Source: an uncultured Planctomycetota bacterium (GTDB lineage Bacteria; Planctomycetota; Brocadiia; CAIUPP01). Taken from it: DNA of 64,000 nucleotides. The stretch is from positions 1 through 64,000 of the forward strand of contig CAIUPP010000054.1 in the NCBI GenBank assembly GCA_903901045.1. The letters are read 5' to 3'. Both the position numbers and the translations under genes were made by a program. This document shows, piece after piece, positions 7,476 through 16,516 of the stretch (the first letter of the stretch is position 1; every line of letters begins with the position of its first letter). Below the pieces are notes generated by a model, which saw nothing but the letters and a program-made list of their open reading frames with translations, made no database searches and was not told where the DNA came from.

Positions 7476-8468
7476 TCACTCGGGCTTCGTCATTTCTTCC
7501 TGCGGTTGCCTCATCGTAACCGTGGAGGGATGGAATATCCTCGTCACCCCCTCATCCAGCCGCACAATCAGCCCCTCCTCCAGCGACAGGTCCAGCACGC
7601 GCCCTCGGAACTCCCGGCCGCTCTCGATCAGCGTCACGCGTTCCCCCATCGTCGAGCTCAGCCGCCGCCAGCAGCGCGCGATCCGCCCGTAATCCCCGAA
7701 AGACAGGTCCCGGTGCCAGCGGTCCAGCGACTGCAACAGCCAGCGCGCCACCTCCACCCGGCTGACCGTCCGACCCAGTTCAATGGAGAGCGACGTCGCG
7801 ATCTCGCGCAGATCGGGCGGAATCTCCCCCGCGCCCATATTCACATTCAGGCCGATCCCCAGCACGAACACCGCACCGGTCGCCAGCGTGCGGCCCTCCA
7901 CCAGAATGCCCGCGACCTTCCGCCCCTTGATGGTGATATCGTTCGGCCAGCGGATGCGCGCCTGCAGGTGGAGGTTCTCGCGCAGCGCCTGCGCCACCCC
8001 CACGGAACTGGCCACCGTCAGCAGGTTGCTCTGGTTCACCTCCAGCTTCGGGCGCAGGATCACCGACAGCAGCAGATTCACCCCGCGCGGCGAGTGCCAG
8101 CGCCGCCCCATCCGGCCGCGCCCCGCCGTCTGCTCCTCCGCGAAAATCGCCGTCCCCTCCGGCGCGCCCGCCAGCGCCTCGTTCCAGGCCGCGTCGTTGG
8201 TGGAGGGGGTGCGTTCGAGCACCCGCACGTCGGAGCCGATGACGCGCGTCCCCAGCCCGCGCCGTATCTCGTAGGGAATGAGTCGATCCTGCCAGCCCGC
8301 CAGACGCAGCCCCGCGTCCGGTTGGGCCTCAATCACGTACCCCTCGCGGCGCAGCGCCTCCAGCGCGTCGCGGACCTCCTTCTCGCGCAGCGAAACTTCC
8401 TCCGCCAGCGCGGACAGGCTCGCCGGTTCGTCGCGGCGCCTCAGCGCCTCCAGCACCGCGTATTTCAT
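7476..8468 (-). CDS. birA: Biotin--[acetyl-CoA-carboxylase] ligase / repressor
   Basis: 330 aa from the ATG at 8468, with GAGGG just upstream; a longer frame starts at 8510 but overlaps the upstream gene. The N-terminal ~60 residues form a winged HTH (LSALAEEVSLREKEVRDALEAL). The catalytic domain follows with TNDAAW, the biotinyl-AMP loop GRGRMGRRWHSP, RWPNDI and KVAGILVE. A C-terminal SH3-like domain ends the protein. This is a bifunctional BirA that ligates biotin to BCCP and may repress biotin genes. It lies 7 bases downstream of the PEGA gene. Confidence 0.95.
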   Translation of the reverse strand: MKYAVLEALRRRDEPASLSALAEEVSLREKEVRDALEALRREGYVIEAQPDAGLRLAGWQDRLIPYEIRRGLGTRVIGSDVRVLERTPSTNDAAWNEALAGAPEGTAIFAEEQTAGRGRMGRRWHSPRGVNLLLSVILRPKLEVNQSNLLTVASSVGVAQALRENLHLQARIRWPNDITIKGRKVAGILVEGRTLATGAVFVLGIGLNVNMGAGEIPPDLREIATSLSIELGRTVSRVEVARWLLQSLDRWHRDLSFGDYGRIARCWRRLSSTMGERVTLIESGREFRGRVLDLSLEEGLIVRLDEGVTRIFHPSTVTMRQPQEEMTKPE

Positions 8469-8475
8469 CCGTCCC

Positions 8476-9396
8476 TCACTTCGCCGGATGGGCCTTGTCG
8501 TACGCCTCAAGCTGCTTGATACACACCGTCAACTGCTGCTGATTGGTGATCTTCTTCTCCTGCGCCTCGGCCATGATCTCGCGGCAGGCCTTGCGCAGAA
8601 CGGCATCATCCCCCTTGGGACGGACGTAATAATCCGTGTAGAACCGGGTCATCTCCTCGAAGTACTTCTGCTGCTGATACGCCTCCGCCGCGGCCAGCTG
8701 GGGGAACGCGTCGCGCAGCGCCTGCGCCGCCTCCGCGAACTCCGCGCGCAGAATGTAGTGATGCGCCAATTCCGCCACGTGCACCAGAATGGCCGGCTCC
8801 TTGCGGATCTGCTCGCGGTAGAACGCCACCACCTTGTTCACCAGCGTGCGTTCCACCACCAGCGACTGCCCGGCGTTGATCGTGAGATTCTCCGTCAGCG
8901 GGAAGCACTCCGTCTCCGTCAGGCGCAGCGTATGCGCGCCCGGTGCCACCCGCACCGGCGCCAGCGGCGTCATCCCGAGTTGATGGCCGTCCAGGAACAC
9001 CTCCGTGCCCGCCGGGTGCGCCTTCACGATCAGTTCCGCATCCGTGGCGGATTCCATCTTCACCGTGCGGTCGTAGGGGGGCAGGGGGGGCTTCAGGCGC
9101 AGCCGCTGCGACGCGCTCGGCATCGCGTAGTCCGCCGCACTCACCACCACGTCGGCGTCCCTGCAGTCCTTGCGCACGAGGTGAAGCGACAGCTTCCCCC
9201 CGCGCGGGATCTTCAGCGTGAGCGGCGTCATCCCCAGCGTCTCCTGCCCCGAGAAGACCGCCGCCTGAGCAGGTTCGGATTTCAGAATAACCACGATGGA
9301 GGGAGTCGTCCGCAGCACGAGCCACGCCGTCGCCCCCGCCGCCGCGGACAGAGCCACGAGAATAGAGACAAGGATCAGCGCGAGGCGTCGCATCAA
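8476..9396 (-). CDS. PEGA-domain exported/membrane-anchored protein
   Basis: 306 aa. An N-terminal hydrophobic segment (residues ~5-27) is an anchor or signal. Two PEGA-like beta modules follow: ~42-75 (AAVFSGQETLGMTPLTLKIP) and ~125-160 (AGTEVFLDGHQLGMTPL). An alpha-helical region from ~185 to the end resembles TPR-like repeats. PEGA domains are extracytoplasmic and of uncertain function, often in cell-surface proteins. It is co-oriented with birA, which starts 7 bases after its end. Confidence 0.8.
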   Translation of the reverse strand: MMRRLALILVSILVALSAAAGATAWLVLRTTPSIVVILKSEPAQAAVFSGQETLGMTPLTLKIPRGGKLSLHLVRKDCRDADVVVSAADYAMPSASQRLRLKPPLPPYDRTVKMESATDAELIVKAHPAGTEVFLDGHQLGMTPLAPVRVAPGAHTLRLTETECFPLTENLTINAGQSLVVERTLVNKVVAFYREQIRKEPAILVHVAELAHHYILRAEFAEAAQALRDAFPQLAAAEAYQQQKYFEEMTRFYTDYYVRPKGDDAVLRKACREIMAEAQEKKITNQQQLTVCIKQLEAYDKAHPAK

Positions 9397-9486
9397 GGGA
9401 CCTCACTTCCGGAATGGGAGAGCCATCAGCCCCTACACTGTAGCAAATGCCGCCGGCAGGAAAAAGCGAGGGAACGACGGACCCTG

Positions 9487-9607
9487 GGTGAATGAAGAAT
9501 AGCGAATAGCGACTTGTGAATGGACGGCGACAACCTTCTCGCCCGCCAATATGTTTTGCCGCCTGCCTTTCCATTGGCAATTGGCAATTCGCTATTCTTC
9601 ATTCACC
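9487..9607. repeat. Inverted-repeat element with GAATAGCGAAT arms
   Basis: A perfect 21-bp inverted repeat has arms 9487-9507 (GTGAATGAAGAATAGCGAAT core) and 9587-9607. The interior includes CAATTGGCAATTCGC. It fills the gap between the PEGA gene and the sppA-like gene. The same vocabulary recurs near 47.4 kb. Confidence 0.8.
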
Positions 9608-9623
9608 AAGGATCCATCCTCCT

Positions 9624-10598
9624 TCACAGCCCCGGCGTCCACAGGTACATGAACCTGGGCCCGCTGTGCTGGAGCAGCAGCGACGCGGCCTTCTGCGCCA
9701 GGTCGGGCGAACCGCCCCATGCCGCGTAGATATTGGCCAGGCCGTTGTTCTTCGAGCGGTACAGAACCACATCCGCCGAACGGATGCCCGCCAGCGCCAT
9801 CGCGTCGTTCACCGCATCTTCGAGGTAGGCGACCTCGTCGATCATCTTCAGCTTGAGCGCCTGGTCGGCCGTCAGAATGCGCCCGTCGGAGATGAACTGA
9901 ATATCCTCCTTCGTCATCTCCTTGCGCGAGGCCGCCACCAGATCCACGAACCGCCGGAAGAGCGTTTCATTCACCGTCCCGAGCAGTTCCTTCTCCTCCG
10001 GCGTCATCGGGCGGAACGGGGAGCCGATATCCTTGCGCGGCCCGGAAAGCACCACCTGCGACTTCACCCCGATCTTGTCGAACAGCCCCTCCACGTTGAG
10101 GAACTGCATAATCACTCCCACCGACCCCGTGATCGCCGTGGGCGCGGCCACGATCCGGTTCGCGCCGATCGCCACGTAGTACCCGCCCGAGGCCCCCAGG
10201 TCCACGATCGCCGCCACCACCGGTCGGCCGGTCTTCTCGCGGAAGCGGATGATATCGCGCAACATCATATCGCTCGCGCTCACCTCGCCCCCCGGGCTGT
10301 TGATGCGCAGCACCACCGCCTTCACGCGCGGATCGGCGGCCGCGCGCTCCAACTGCTCGCGCACCTCCGCCACGCAGGTCCCCCCGAGCAGCGACATCGT
10401 GTCATCGCCCGAGCGCAGCACGCCGGAAATATCCACCACGGCCACCCGGTTCGTCTCGAACCAGTGGCCCGACTTCGACACCGTCACCTCGTTCACCTCG
10501 GTGGAAGGAAACGCGTTGACGGTGATGCATCCCGTCGCCGTCATCAGCGCCGCTGCGAGCATCATCGCAGCGCACACCCGGAAATAGGTAGCGGCCAT
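9624..10598 (-). CDS. sppA: SppA-type signal peptide peptidase, lipoprotein
   Basis: 324 aa from the ATG at 10598, with GGGAGGG upstream. An N-terminal signal with lipobox MTATGC predicts a lipid-anchored periplasmic enzyme. The S49 fold is clear: RINSPGGEV, the nucleophile Ser in DLGASGGYYVA, and the general-base Lys in SGPRKDIGSPFR, as in the short B. subtilis-type Ser/Lys-dyad SppA. It degrades leftover signal peptides in the membrane. It is divergent from the GT-C gene at 10707. Confidence 0.9.
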   Translation of the reverse strand: MAATYFRVCAAMMLAAALMTATGCITVNAFPSTEVNEVTVSKSGHWFETNRVAVVDISGVLRSGDDTMSLLGGTCVAEVREQLERAAADPRVKAVVLRINSPGGEVSASDMMLRDIIRFREKTGRPVVAAIVDLGASGGYYVAIGANRIVAAPTAITGSVGVIMQFLNVEGLFDKIGVKSQVVLSGPRKDIGSPFRPMTPEEKELLGTVNETLFRRFVDLVAASRKEMTKEDIQFISDGRILTADQALKLKMIDEVAYLEDAVNDAMALAGIRSADVVLYRSKNNGLANIYAAWGGSPDLAQKAASLLLQHSGPRFMYLWTPGL

Positions 10599-10706
10599 AG
10601 CGCCCTCCCAAAACTGGCTCGTCGTCCTTGTCTGCCTATGATGGATTTTACTTTCGTCGCGTTGCATTCTAAAGTACTCTCAACCTGTTAATCCAGTGGG
10701 GAGCGT

Positions 10707-12386
10707 GTGAAGAACGAGCCAGCCTCAGCCGATTGCGCCGCCTCCTCTCCTGCCTGCGCGGGAGGGGCGGCGATCATCGCCATCCTCGCCGCCGCGGCGG
10801 TGCTGCGCGGCATTATCCTCTTCACCGGTCAGTGCTGGCTGCGCAGCGACGAAGCGGTCGTCGGCCTCATGGCCAAGCACGTCTTCAGCAGGGGGGAGCG
10901 CTTCCTCTTCCTGTACGGCCAGCCCTACGGCGGGGGGCATGCCATCGAGGCGTACATCGCCGCCCCTTTCTTCAAACTCTTCGGCCCCTCGGCCCTGCTG
11001 CTCACCGCCATCCCCGCGCTCGTCTCCCTCGTGAGCATCCTTCTCCTCTGGCTCATCTGCCGGAGGCTCTTCGGAACGCGCGTCGCCGCCGGGGCCGCTG
11101 CCCTGTACGCTTTCGCCCCGCCCGTCCTCTACCAGGCCTTCCTGGTCAACGGCGGCGCCGAGTCCTTCTGCCTCTCGCTGCTCGCCCTGCTCCTCTTCGT
11201 GCGCGCCTGCGCCGGCGGCAGCCTCACCCTCCGCAGCGGCCTTCTGGTCGGCCTCTTCAGCGGCCTTGCGTACTACGCCATGGACTACGGCCTGCTCTAC
11301 CCCGTCGTCTTCACCGCACTGCTGCTCGCCCTCCCGCGCGAGGGGAGAGGGAACTACTTCCTCGCCATGGCCGCCGGCTTCCTCCTCGGCTGCATGCCGC
11401 TGGTGCTGTTCAACCTGCTCAACCACTTCGCGCACCTCAGGCAGATGATGGGGGGGGGAGGCCCTTCCATCGGCTTCTTCCCGCATATCGGCAGCGCGCT
11501 GGCGGGGATCTTCAGCGGCGACCTCGCCGTCTTCCTCGGCGGCGAAATCGACGACATCGTCCCGGTCCCCTGGCCCATGTGGCTTGCCGCATGGCTGCTC
11601 ATCGTCCTGGTGGCCCTCCTCATCATCGGCAACCGATCCTGGTTCGCCGCCGCGCTCAAAACGCCCCTGCGGCCCCCGGCCCCCGGACCGGAAATGCTGC
11701 CGCTCTTCTTCATCCTGATCTACCTCGCCATCTACCTCGTCGCTAAATTCTCCCTTCCCGGCGTGCGCACCCCGCGCTACTTCCTCCCCTTCGCTCCCTT
11801 CTTTGCCATGGCCGCCGCGGTCGTGCTGCTGGGCGCGTCGCGAAAAGGCTGGAGGCTGGCCGGCGCGGCGCTGGTCACCGCCCTCGTCTGCCTCGGCGCC
11901 GCGCGATCGCTCGAAATCGGCGCGCGTTCCTGGCACGAGGAGCACCACATCCGCTGTTCCGGGCCGGAGATGGACCGCCTCGTCGACTACGTGCGGAAGG
12001 AGAAGATACAGGCCGCCTTCGCCCCCTACGAAATCCAATGGCGGCTGATGTTCGGCTCGAACGAAGAGGTGATCGTCTCCAGCTACGGCATCAGCCCGCT
12101 CTCCCGCTACCCGGAGTACGACCGGGAGGTCATCGTCTCGGTCAAAGAGGGGAAGCCCTTCGCCTTCATCCTGCGCAGCGACTTTGCCTTCGAAGAATGG
12201 GCCGCGCGCGGCGGCATGGGGTTCCTCACGCGCGACCTCTTCCTGAAATGCTGCCGCGAGAGCGGCGTCGACGAGCGCGGCGCGCCCGTAGGGAAGGAGT
12301 ACGTCGTCTACTGGCCCCTGCGCCAGGAATTCCTGGCCAGGCTCTACGGCCTCATGGAGCAGCAAGCACGGCAGAGTGTGCGCTAG
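10707..12386 (+). CDS. Polytopic GT-C-fold glycosyltransferase-like protein
   Basis: 559 aa, GTG start with GGGGAG just upstream. About 11 membrane spans between residues 20 and 400 are followed by a soluble C-terminal domain (~410-559). The first extracytoplasmic loop has W-L-R-S-D48-E49, the acidic pair expected for polyprenyl-phosphate-sugar-dependent GT-C enzymes (ArnT/PMT type), and a GQPYGGGH motif. It probably transfers a sugar from a lipid donor to a lipid or protein outside the cytoplasm. Acceptor unknown. The 3' end abuts a palindrome array. Confidence 0.7.
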   Translation: MKNEPASADCAASSPACAGGAAIIAILAAAAVLRGIILFTGQCWLRSDEAVVGLMAKHVFSRGERFLFLYGQPYGGGHAIEAYIAAPFFKLFGPSALLLTAIPALVSLVSILLLWLICRRLFGTRVAAGAAALYAFAPPVLYQAFLVNGGAESFCLSLLALLLFVRACAGGSLTLRSGLLVGLFSGLAYYAMDYGLLYPVVFTALLLALPREGRGNYFLAMAAGFLLGCMPLVLFNLLNHFAHLRQMMGGGGPSIGFFPHIGSALAGIFSGDLAVFLGGEIDDIVPVPWPMWLAAWLLIVLVALLIIGNRSWFAAALKTPLRPPAPGPEMLPLFFILIYLAIYLVAKFSLPGVRTPRYFLPFAPFFAMAAAVVLLGASRKGWRLAGAALVTALVCLGAARSLEIGARSWHEEHHIRCSGPEMDRLVDYVRKEKIQAAFAPYEIQWRLMFGSNEEVIVSSYGISPLSRYPEYDREVIVSVKEGKPFAFILRSDFAFEEWAARGGMGFLTRDLFLKCCRESGVDERGAPVGKEYVVYWPLRQEFLARLYGLMEQQARQSVR

Positions 12387-12401
12387 TCCGTCGCCGTTGC
12401 A

Positions 12402-12517
12402 GGGGCGCAGCATGCCGTTGTCGTTGTAGGGGCAAGGCATGCCTTGCCCCTACCCGTGCGCCGCCGTCAGACAAGCGCCAGTCCGTCGCCGTTGTAGGGG
12501 CGCAGCATGCTGCGCCC
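12402..12517. repeat. Palindrome A/B array (12.4 kb)
   Basis: A partial B palindrome (12402-12415) is followed by palindrome A GGGCAAGGCATGCCTTGCCC (12429-12450) and palindrome B GGGCGCAGCATGCTGCGCCC (12497-12517). Each is led by CGTTGTAGG, and A and B are 68 bases apart. It sits between two convergent genes. Confidence 0.85.
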
Positions 12518-12610
12518 TCAGCCCGCGCATCCCGGCCAAACACGCGCGAAGCCGTTGCCGTCGTACGGTCGCGCGGAAACGCCCGACGGGCATGGCTCTC
12601 CGCAATCTCC

Positions 12611-12656
12611 CGAAAACGAAACAGGGCGCGAATCCTTGCGGACTCGCGCCCTGTTC
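12611..12656 (-). terminator. Rho-independent terminator of the OmpA-family gene
   Basis: On the minus strand, AACAGGGCGCGAGTCC, a GCAA loop and GGATTCGCGCCCTGTT form a 16-base stem, followed by TCGTTTTC. It lies 16 bases downstream of the stop codon at 12672. Confidence 0.85.
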
Positions 12657-12671
12657 AACTTCTGCGCAAAC

Positions 12672-13400
12672 TTACTTCGGGACGACCGTCTCAGCCGGCG
12701 GCGTCTTCGCCGCAGCGGCGGGCGCGGGCGCCATCTCATCCAGCAGAATGATCTCCGCGCGGCGCGACGCCTTCTTGTTCTCCTTGCCGCCCGCATCGGT
12801 GATCAGGTCGAACTGGCCGTAGCCGGCGAAGTGCATCCGGTTCTCGGCGACTCCCAGCTTCTTGAGATGCTCCAGCACCGCAAGCGCGCGCGCGCCGGAG
12901 AGATCGAAATTCGACTTCCAGGCCGACCGCTTGATCGGGTCGGAATCGCTGTAGCCGTTGATCGCCAGCATATTCGGCTGCTGCTGGAGGAACTCCGCCA
13001 CCTTCTTGAGCGTCTTCTCACCTTCCGCCCGCAGCGTCGCGGCGCCGGAGTTGAACAGCAGATCGCCATCCATCCGCACCCCCGGGCCCTGCTTGGTCAT
13101 AATCACCGCCGTGCCGGGTCCGAAATCGGGCGCGGCCACCGCGCCGCCGCCCTGGAGCTGCTCGAGCAGTCTCTTCTGCGCCTCGACCATCTCGGCCTTG
13201 TGGCCCAGGTCCAGCTTCAGCCGTGCATTCTCGTTCGTCAGCGACGTGATCAGCTGCGACTGGCTCGTATTGAGCCGTTCCAGGCGCATGAACTGGTCAT
13301 AATCATCCCGGGTCACCATCTTGAACGGCGCCTGGCAGCCCGCGAACAACATCGCGCCGCCCACGGCCGACAGAAGAAAGCTCCAGCGCAGGCCCTTCAT
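12672..13400 (-). CDS. OmpA/MotB-family peptidoglycan-associated lipoprotein
   Basis: 242 aa from the ATG at 13400, with AGGAG upstream. The lipobox LFAGC predicts an outer-membrane or inner-membrane lipoprotein. A short coiled coil (~35-85) leads to an OmpA-like domain (~115-220) with INGYSDSDP, an LSGARALAVLEHL helix and a RMHFAGYGQ strand, and the peptidoglycan-binding Asp/Arg positions RRAEI. It likely tethers the envelope to peptidoglycan. The tail is Ala/Pro-rich. It carries its own strong terminator. Confidence 0.88.
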   Translation of the reverse strand: MKGLRWSFLLSAVGGAMLFAGCQAPFKMVTRDDYDQFMRLERLNTSQSQLITSLTNENARLKLDLGHKAEMVEAQKRLLEQLQGGGAVAAPDFGPGTAVIMTKQGPGVRMDGDLLFNSGAATLRAEGEKTLKKVAEFLQQQPNMLAINGYSDSDPIKRSAWKSNFDLSGARALAVLEHLKKLGVAENRMHFAGYGQFDLITDAGGKENKKASRRAEIILLDEMAPAPAAAAKTPPAETVVPK

Positions 13401-13496
13401 CAGAGACTCCTTTTCCGAGTACTCGGAGTTCAACCCTGTATGCGGTGGGCAGGCGACCACTCGCCGGCCCGTTTCCGTTTCTTTGTTGCGAACGCT

Positions 13497-14804
13497 TTAC
13501 GGGAGCTTGACGCTCCGGAGCGAATCCACCACCTGCAGCGTGTAGCTGTTCTGGATGTCGAACGAATCGCAGATCAGGAACGCGCCCCCCACGATCATCA
13601 CGAGCGCCGCGGCGATCAGGAAGACGTTGAAGTAGCTCGGGTGCACCACTTCCCAGCCCGCCGGCACCACCACCCGCGCCTCTTCGGCTTCTTCCGCTTC
13701 TTCGAGCGACGGCGCTTCCTCGGCCTCTTCCGCGACCTCCCCTTCCGCCGCCTCACCGCCGCCCGCTTCCTTGAGCGCGTCGGCCACCGCGTCGCTCACC
13801 CCGGCCGTCTCCACTTCGTCGCCCACGTTGAACACCGTCTCTTCCCCCGCCCCCGCAATGCCCACCGTCTCGGGCTCTCCCGCGATGGACACCGTGTCCG
13901 TCGTGTCCGGCGCGATCGTCGCGATCTCCGCGGCCGCCGCCTCCGGGGGTTCAACCACTTCTTCGATGTCCAGCGACTCCAGTTCCTCTTCGCTCCCCTC
14001 CTCGACCTGGCCCAGGATATCCGACACCGTCATCGACCCGGTGTCCTTGATCGACGAGCCGCCCTTGGCGGGGGGCGCACCCCTCGCGGGCGCCGCGCCC
14101 TTGCCCGGCGGGAGAGAGCTCACCGGCGGCATCGGCTGGGGCGACTCCTCCACGTCGGCGAGCGCCACCACCTCGTCGCCCGTCCCGGACTCGTCGGACA
14201 GATCGAACGTGCTCGAACTGCTGTCCGAGGAACTCTCGTCGGCCACGTCCAGAATATCCACGGACGATTCCGTTTCCTCGGGCACAATCACCGCATCGCT
14301 CTTATCGTCATCGAGGGAAAGCTGCTTGGCGTCGAAATCGAACTCCGCCTTCGGCTCCTTGGCCTCTTCCTTCGCCTCTTCGGCGGGCATCATCAGGGAG
14401 GTCTGGTCCGCCTCCTCCGCAGTGGTTCCATCCTCCTCTTCGAGGCCCAGCTCCTTGTCGGAGAATTGGAAGACCGGCGTATCCTCCGCCTTCGCCGTCA
14501 AGTGGTCCTCGGATTCGTCGGTGGGCGCCAGCACGCTGGTCTGATCGGACTCCTCTAGCCCGGCGTCCGATTCGATCTCCGCGAGGTCCACCTTGCTCGT
14601 GGCGTCCTTCTTCCCCTCGCTGAGGCGCGTGGCGCTGCTGGCCAGCTTCTTCTTGTACGCCTCCACGTCGGGGGCGCGGAATTTGTAGGTCTTCTGATCC
14701 ATGAAGCCGCGGAGCATCCCCTTCTTCACCAACTCGACGATCTGGTCTTTGCCGAGTTGCAGCTCCTTGGCGACTTCGTCGATCCCCATGAGCGTATCAG
14801 CCAT
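13497..14804 (-). CDS. Excisionase-like HTH protein with acidic linker and TM anchor
   Basis: 435 aa. Residues 1-55 are a MerR/excisionase-type helix-turn-helix (GIDEVAKELQLGKDQIVELVKKG...FRAPDVEAYKK). Residues ~60-370 are very acidic, Glu/Ser/Asp-rich low complexity with short repeats (DQTSVLAP / DQTSLMMP). Residues ~385-410 form one membrane helix (NVFLIAAALVMIVGGAFLI), and a short segment follows. This is a membrane-tethered HTH protein; whether it binds DNA or a protein is unknown. An upstream 180-base leader carries no gene. Confidence 0.7.
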   Translation of the reverse strand: MADTLMGIDEVAKELQLGKDQIVELVKKGMLRGFMDQKTYKFRAPDVEAYKKKLASSATRLSEGKKDATSKVDLAEIESDAGLEESDQTSVLAPTDESEDHLTAKAEDTPVFQFSDKELGLEEEDGTTAEEADQTSLMMPAEEAKEEAKEPKAEFDFDAKQLSLDDDKSDAVIVPEETESSVDILDVADESSSDSSSSTFDLSDESGTGDEVVALADVEESPQPMPPVSSLPPGKGAAPARGAPPAKGGSSIKDTGSMTVSDILGQVEEGSEEELESLDIEEVVEPPEAAAAEIATIAPDTTDTVSIAGEPETVGIAGAGEETVFNVGDEVETAGVSDAVADALKEAGGGEAAEGEVAEEAEEAPSLEEAEEAEEARVVVPAGWEVVHPSYFNVFLIAAALVMIVGGAFLICDSFDIQNSYTLQVVDSLRSVKLP

Positions 14805-15382
14805 GGCACAACCTCCCTGCGGACCGTGGCGCGACGGCCCTCAAGCGCAACATCCCTGACGCGGACAAGAACCCATGCACGGCGCGGCAACCCGCGGCCC
14901 AGTGCCTCCTCCGCGCAATTTCCGTCCATGCGAAATCAGTATAGCACTGTGTAACATTGTCCGCAACAAATTTCAACTCGAATGGGCCAGTTGACGCGCG
15001 CCGGCCCCGCGCCAACGTCCGTCGCCGTCGCAGGGGCGCAGCATGCCTTTGTCGTTGTAGGGGCGCAGCATGCTGCGCCCTCAGCCCGCGCACCCCAATC
15101 AGTCACGCGCCAGCCCGTTGCCGTCGTAGGGGCAAGGCATGCCTTGCCCCCAGCCAGCGCATCCCGTTAGGACTAGCGCCAGGCCGTCGTCGTTGTAGGG
15201 GCGCAGCATGCTGCGCCATCAGCTCGCGCATCCCATTCAGACACACGCCAGCCCCGTTGCCGTCGTAGGGGCAAGGCATGCCTTGCCCCCAGCCCGCTCA
15301 TCCCCCGCCCTTGCTCTTCACCACCCCTCGCCGCTTGTGATACAGTGTATGGAATGGGGGTTCGCCATAATCGGAGAAGACA
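14805..15382. other. Intergenic region with palindrome array, no gene
   Basis: This is a divergent spacer between the HTH gene and the metallophosphoesterase gene. Most of 15033-15290 is an A/B palindrome array. The remainder should hold both promoters; I see no gene. Confidence 0.7.
15033..15290. repeat. Palindrome A/B array (15.0-15.3 kb)
   Basis: The order is partial B (15033), B (15060-15080), A (15129-15150), B (15198-15217, last bases changed) and A (15268-15290). Spacing after the first is 67-72 bases. Spacers share phrases such as CAGCCCGCGCATCCC and CGCCAGCCCGTTGCCGTCG, so the true unit is about 69 bases. Confidence 0.9.
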
Positions 15383-16516
15383 ATGCGCCTGTTTCTGCCG
15401 CTGTTCCTCACCATCTACGCAGTCATGAACGCCTACGTTCTGCGCAAACTCTATCTGCTCTGGCCGGGCCACAAGGGATATCTGTGGGGGTTGATCCTCC
15501 TCGTGCTGGTCCTGGGCGGCGCCCCGTTCCTCGTGCGCTCGATCGGGCAGGCGCAGTGGGGGAGCTTCGGGCGAATCCTCTCCGCCGCCGGGAGCATCTG
15601 GATGGCCCTGCTCTTCTGGCTGTTCTGCATGGGGGTCGCGCTGGATGTCTGGAACCTTGGCATCCAACTTCTCGCGGGTCCCGTTCCCGCCGCCGGGCGC
15701 TGGGCGCTGGCGGCGCGCACCGCCACACTGGCCAGCATGGTCGTCGTCGCCATCGTCGCGCTTTACAGCCTCCACGAGGCGAGCAGCGTGCGGCTCAAAG
15801 AGTTGCACCTGAAAACGCCGCGCCTGCCCGCCGGCTCCCCCTCCATCCGAATCGTGCAGATCGCCGACTTGCACCTCAGCCTCACCCTGGGAGAGCGGAT
15901 GCTGTCCAAAGTCGCCACCCTCATCGAGCAGGCGCATCCCGACCTCATCGCGCTCACCGGCGATGCCGTGGACATTCCCTTCGAGCGTTCCCGGCTGCTC
16001 GCTCCGCAACTTGCCCGCCTGAAAGCGCCGCTGGGGAAATTCGCCGTCACGGGCAACCATGAGTACTACGTCGGCCTGAAGAACGGCCTGGAATTCTTCG
16101 ACGCCGCCGGCTTCTTAACGCTCCGAGGCGAATCCAGTCCCGCGGGCGATCATCTCCTCGTGGCAGGCGTGGATGATCCTCGCGGCAGCGAGTTGGGGGG
16201 GGCCGCCGTCGTCACGGACGACCACGCGCTTCCGGCGCAGAAGGGGGAGCGCTTCGTCATCTTCCTCAAGCACCGTCCGCTCGTGGGCGAGGGAGCGCTG
16301 GGGCGGTTCGACCTGCAGCTCTCCGGCCACACGCATGGCGGCCAGATATTCCCATTCTCCATCGTCGTCTGGCTCATGAATCGCTACGGGCCGGGCATGC
16401 ACGAACTCGCGGACGGATCGCACCTCTACGTCAGCCGCGGCGCAGGCACCTGGGGCCCTCCCATGCGCTTCCTCGCCCCGCCGGAAGTGACGCTCATCGT
16501 CCTGGAGCCGGGCTAG
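15383..16516 (+). CDS. Membrane-anchored metallophosphoesterase (YkuE-like)
   Basis: 377 aa. Four membrane helices (~1-20, 33-52, 72-92, 111-130) precede a calcineurin-like phosphoesterase domain. Metal-binding motifs appear in order: DLHLS, GDAVD, GNHEYY, KHRP and SGHTHGGQ. Family members hydrolyse UDP-2,3-diacylglucosamine or other phosphodiesters at the membrane; the substrate here is unknown. It is convergent with the PPC-domain gene; their stops overlap by three to four bases. Confidence 0.88.
   Translation: MRLFLPLFLTIYAVMNAYVLRKLYLLWPGHKGYLWGLILLVLVLGGAPFLVRSIGQAQWGSFGRILSAAGSIWMALLFWLFCMGVALDVWNLGIQLLAGPVPAAGRWALAARTATLASMVVVAIVALYSLHEASSVRLKELHLKTPRLPAGSPSIRIVQIADLHLSLTLGERMLSKVATLIEQAHPDLIALTGDAVDIPFERSRLLAPQLARLKAPLGKFAVTGNHEYYVGLKNGLEFFDAAGFLTLRGESSPAGDHLLVAGVDDPRGSELGGAAVVTDDHALPAQKGERFVIFLKHRPLVGEGALGRFDLQLSGHTHGGQIFPFSIVVWLMNRYGPGMHELADGSHLYVSRGAGTWGPPMRFLAPPEVTLIVLEPG

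Noticed and set aside
10725-12440. 571-codon antisense frame over the GT-C gene
   Set aside because: Acidic, repetitive, no motif; the plus strand has real membrane spans and a good start.
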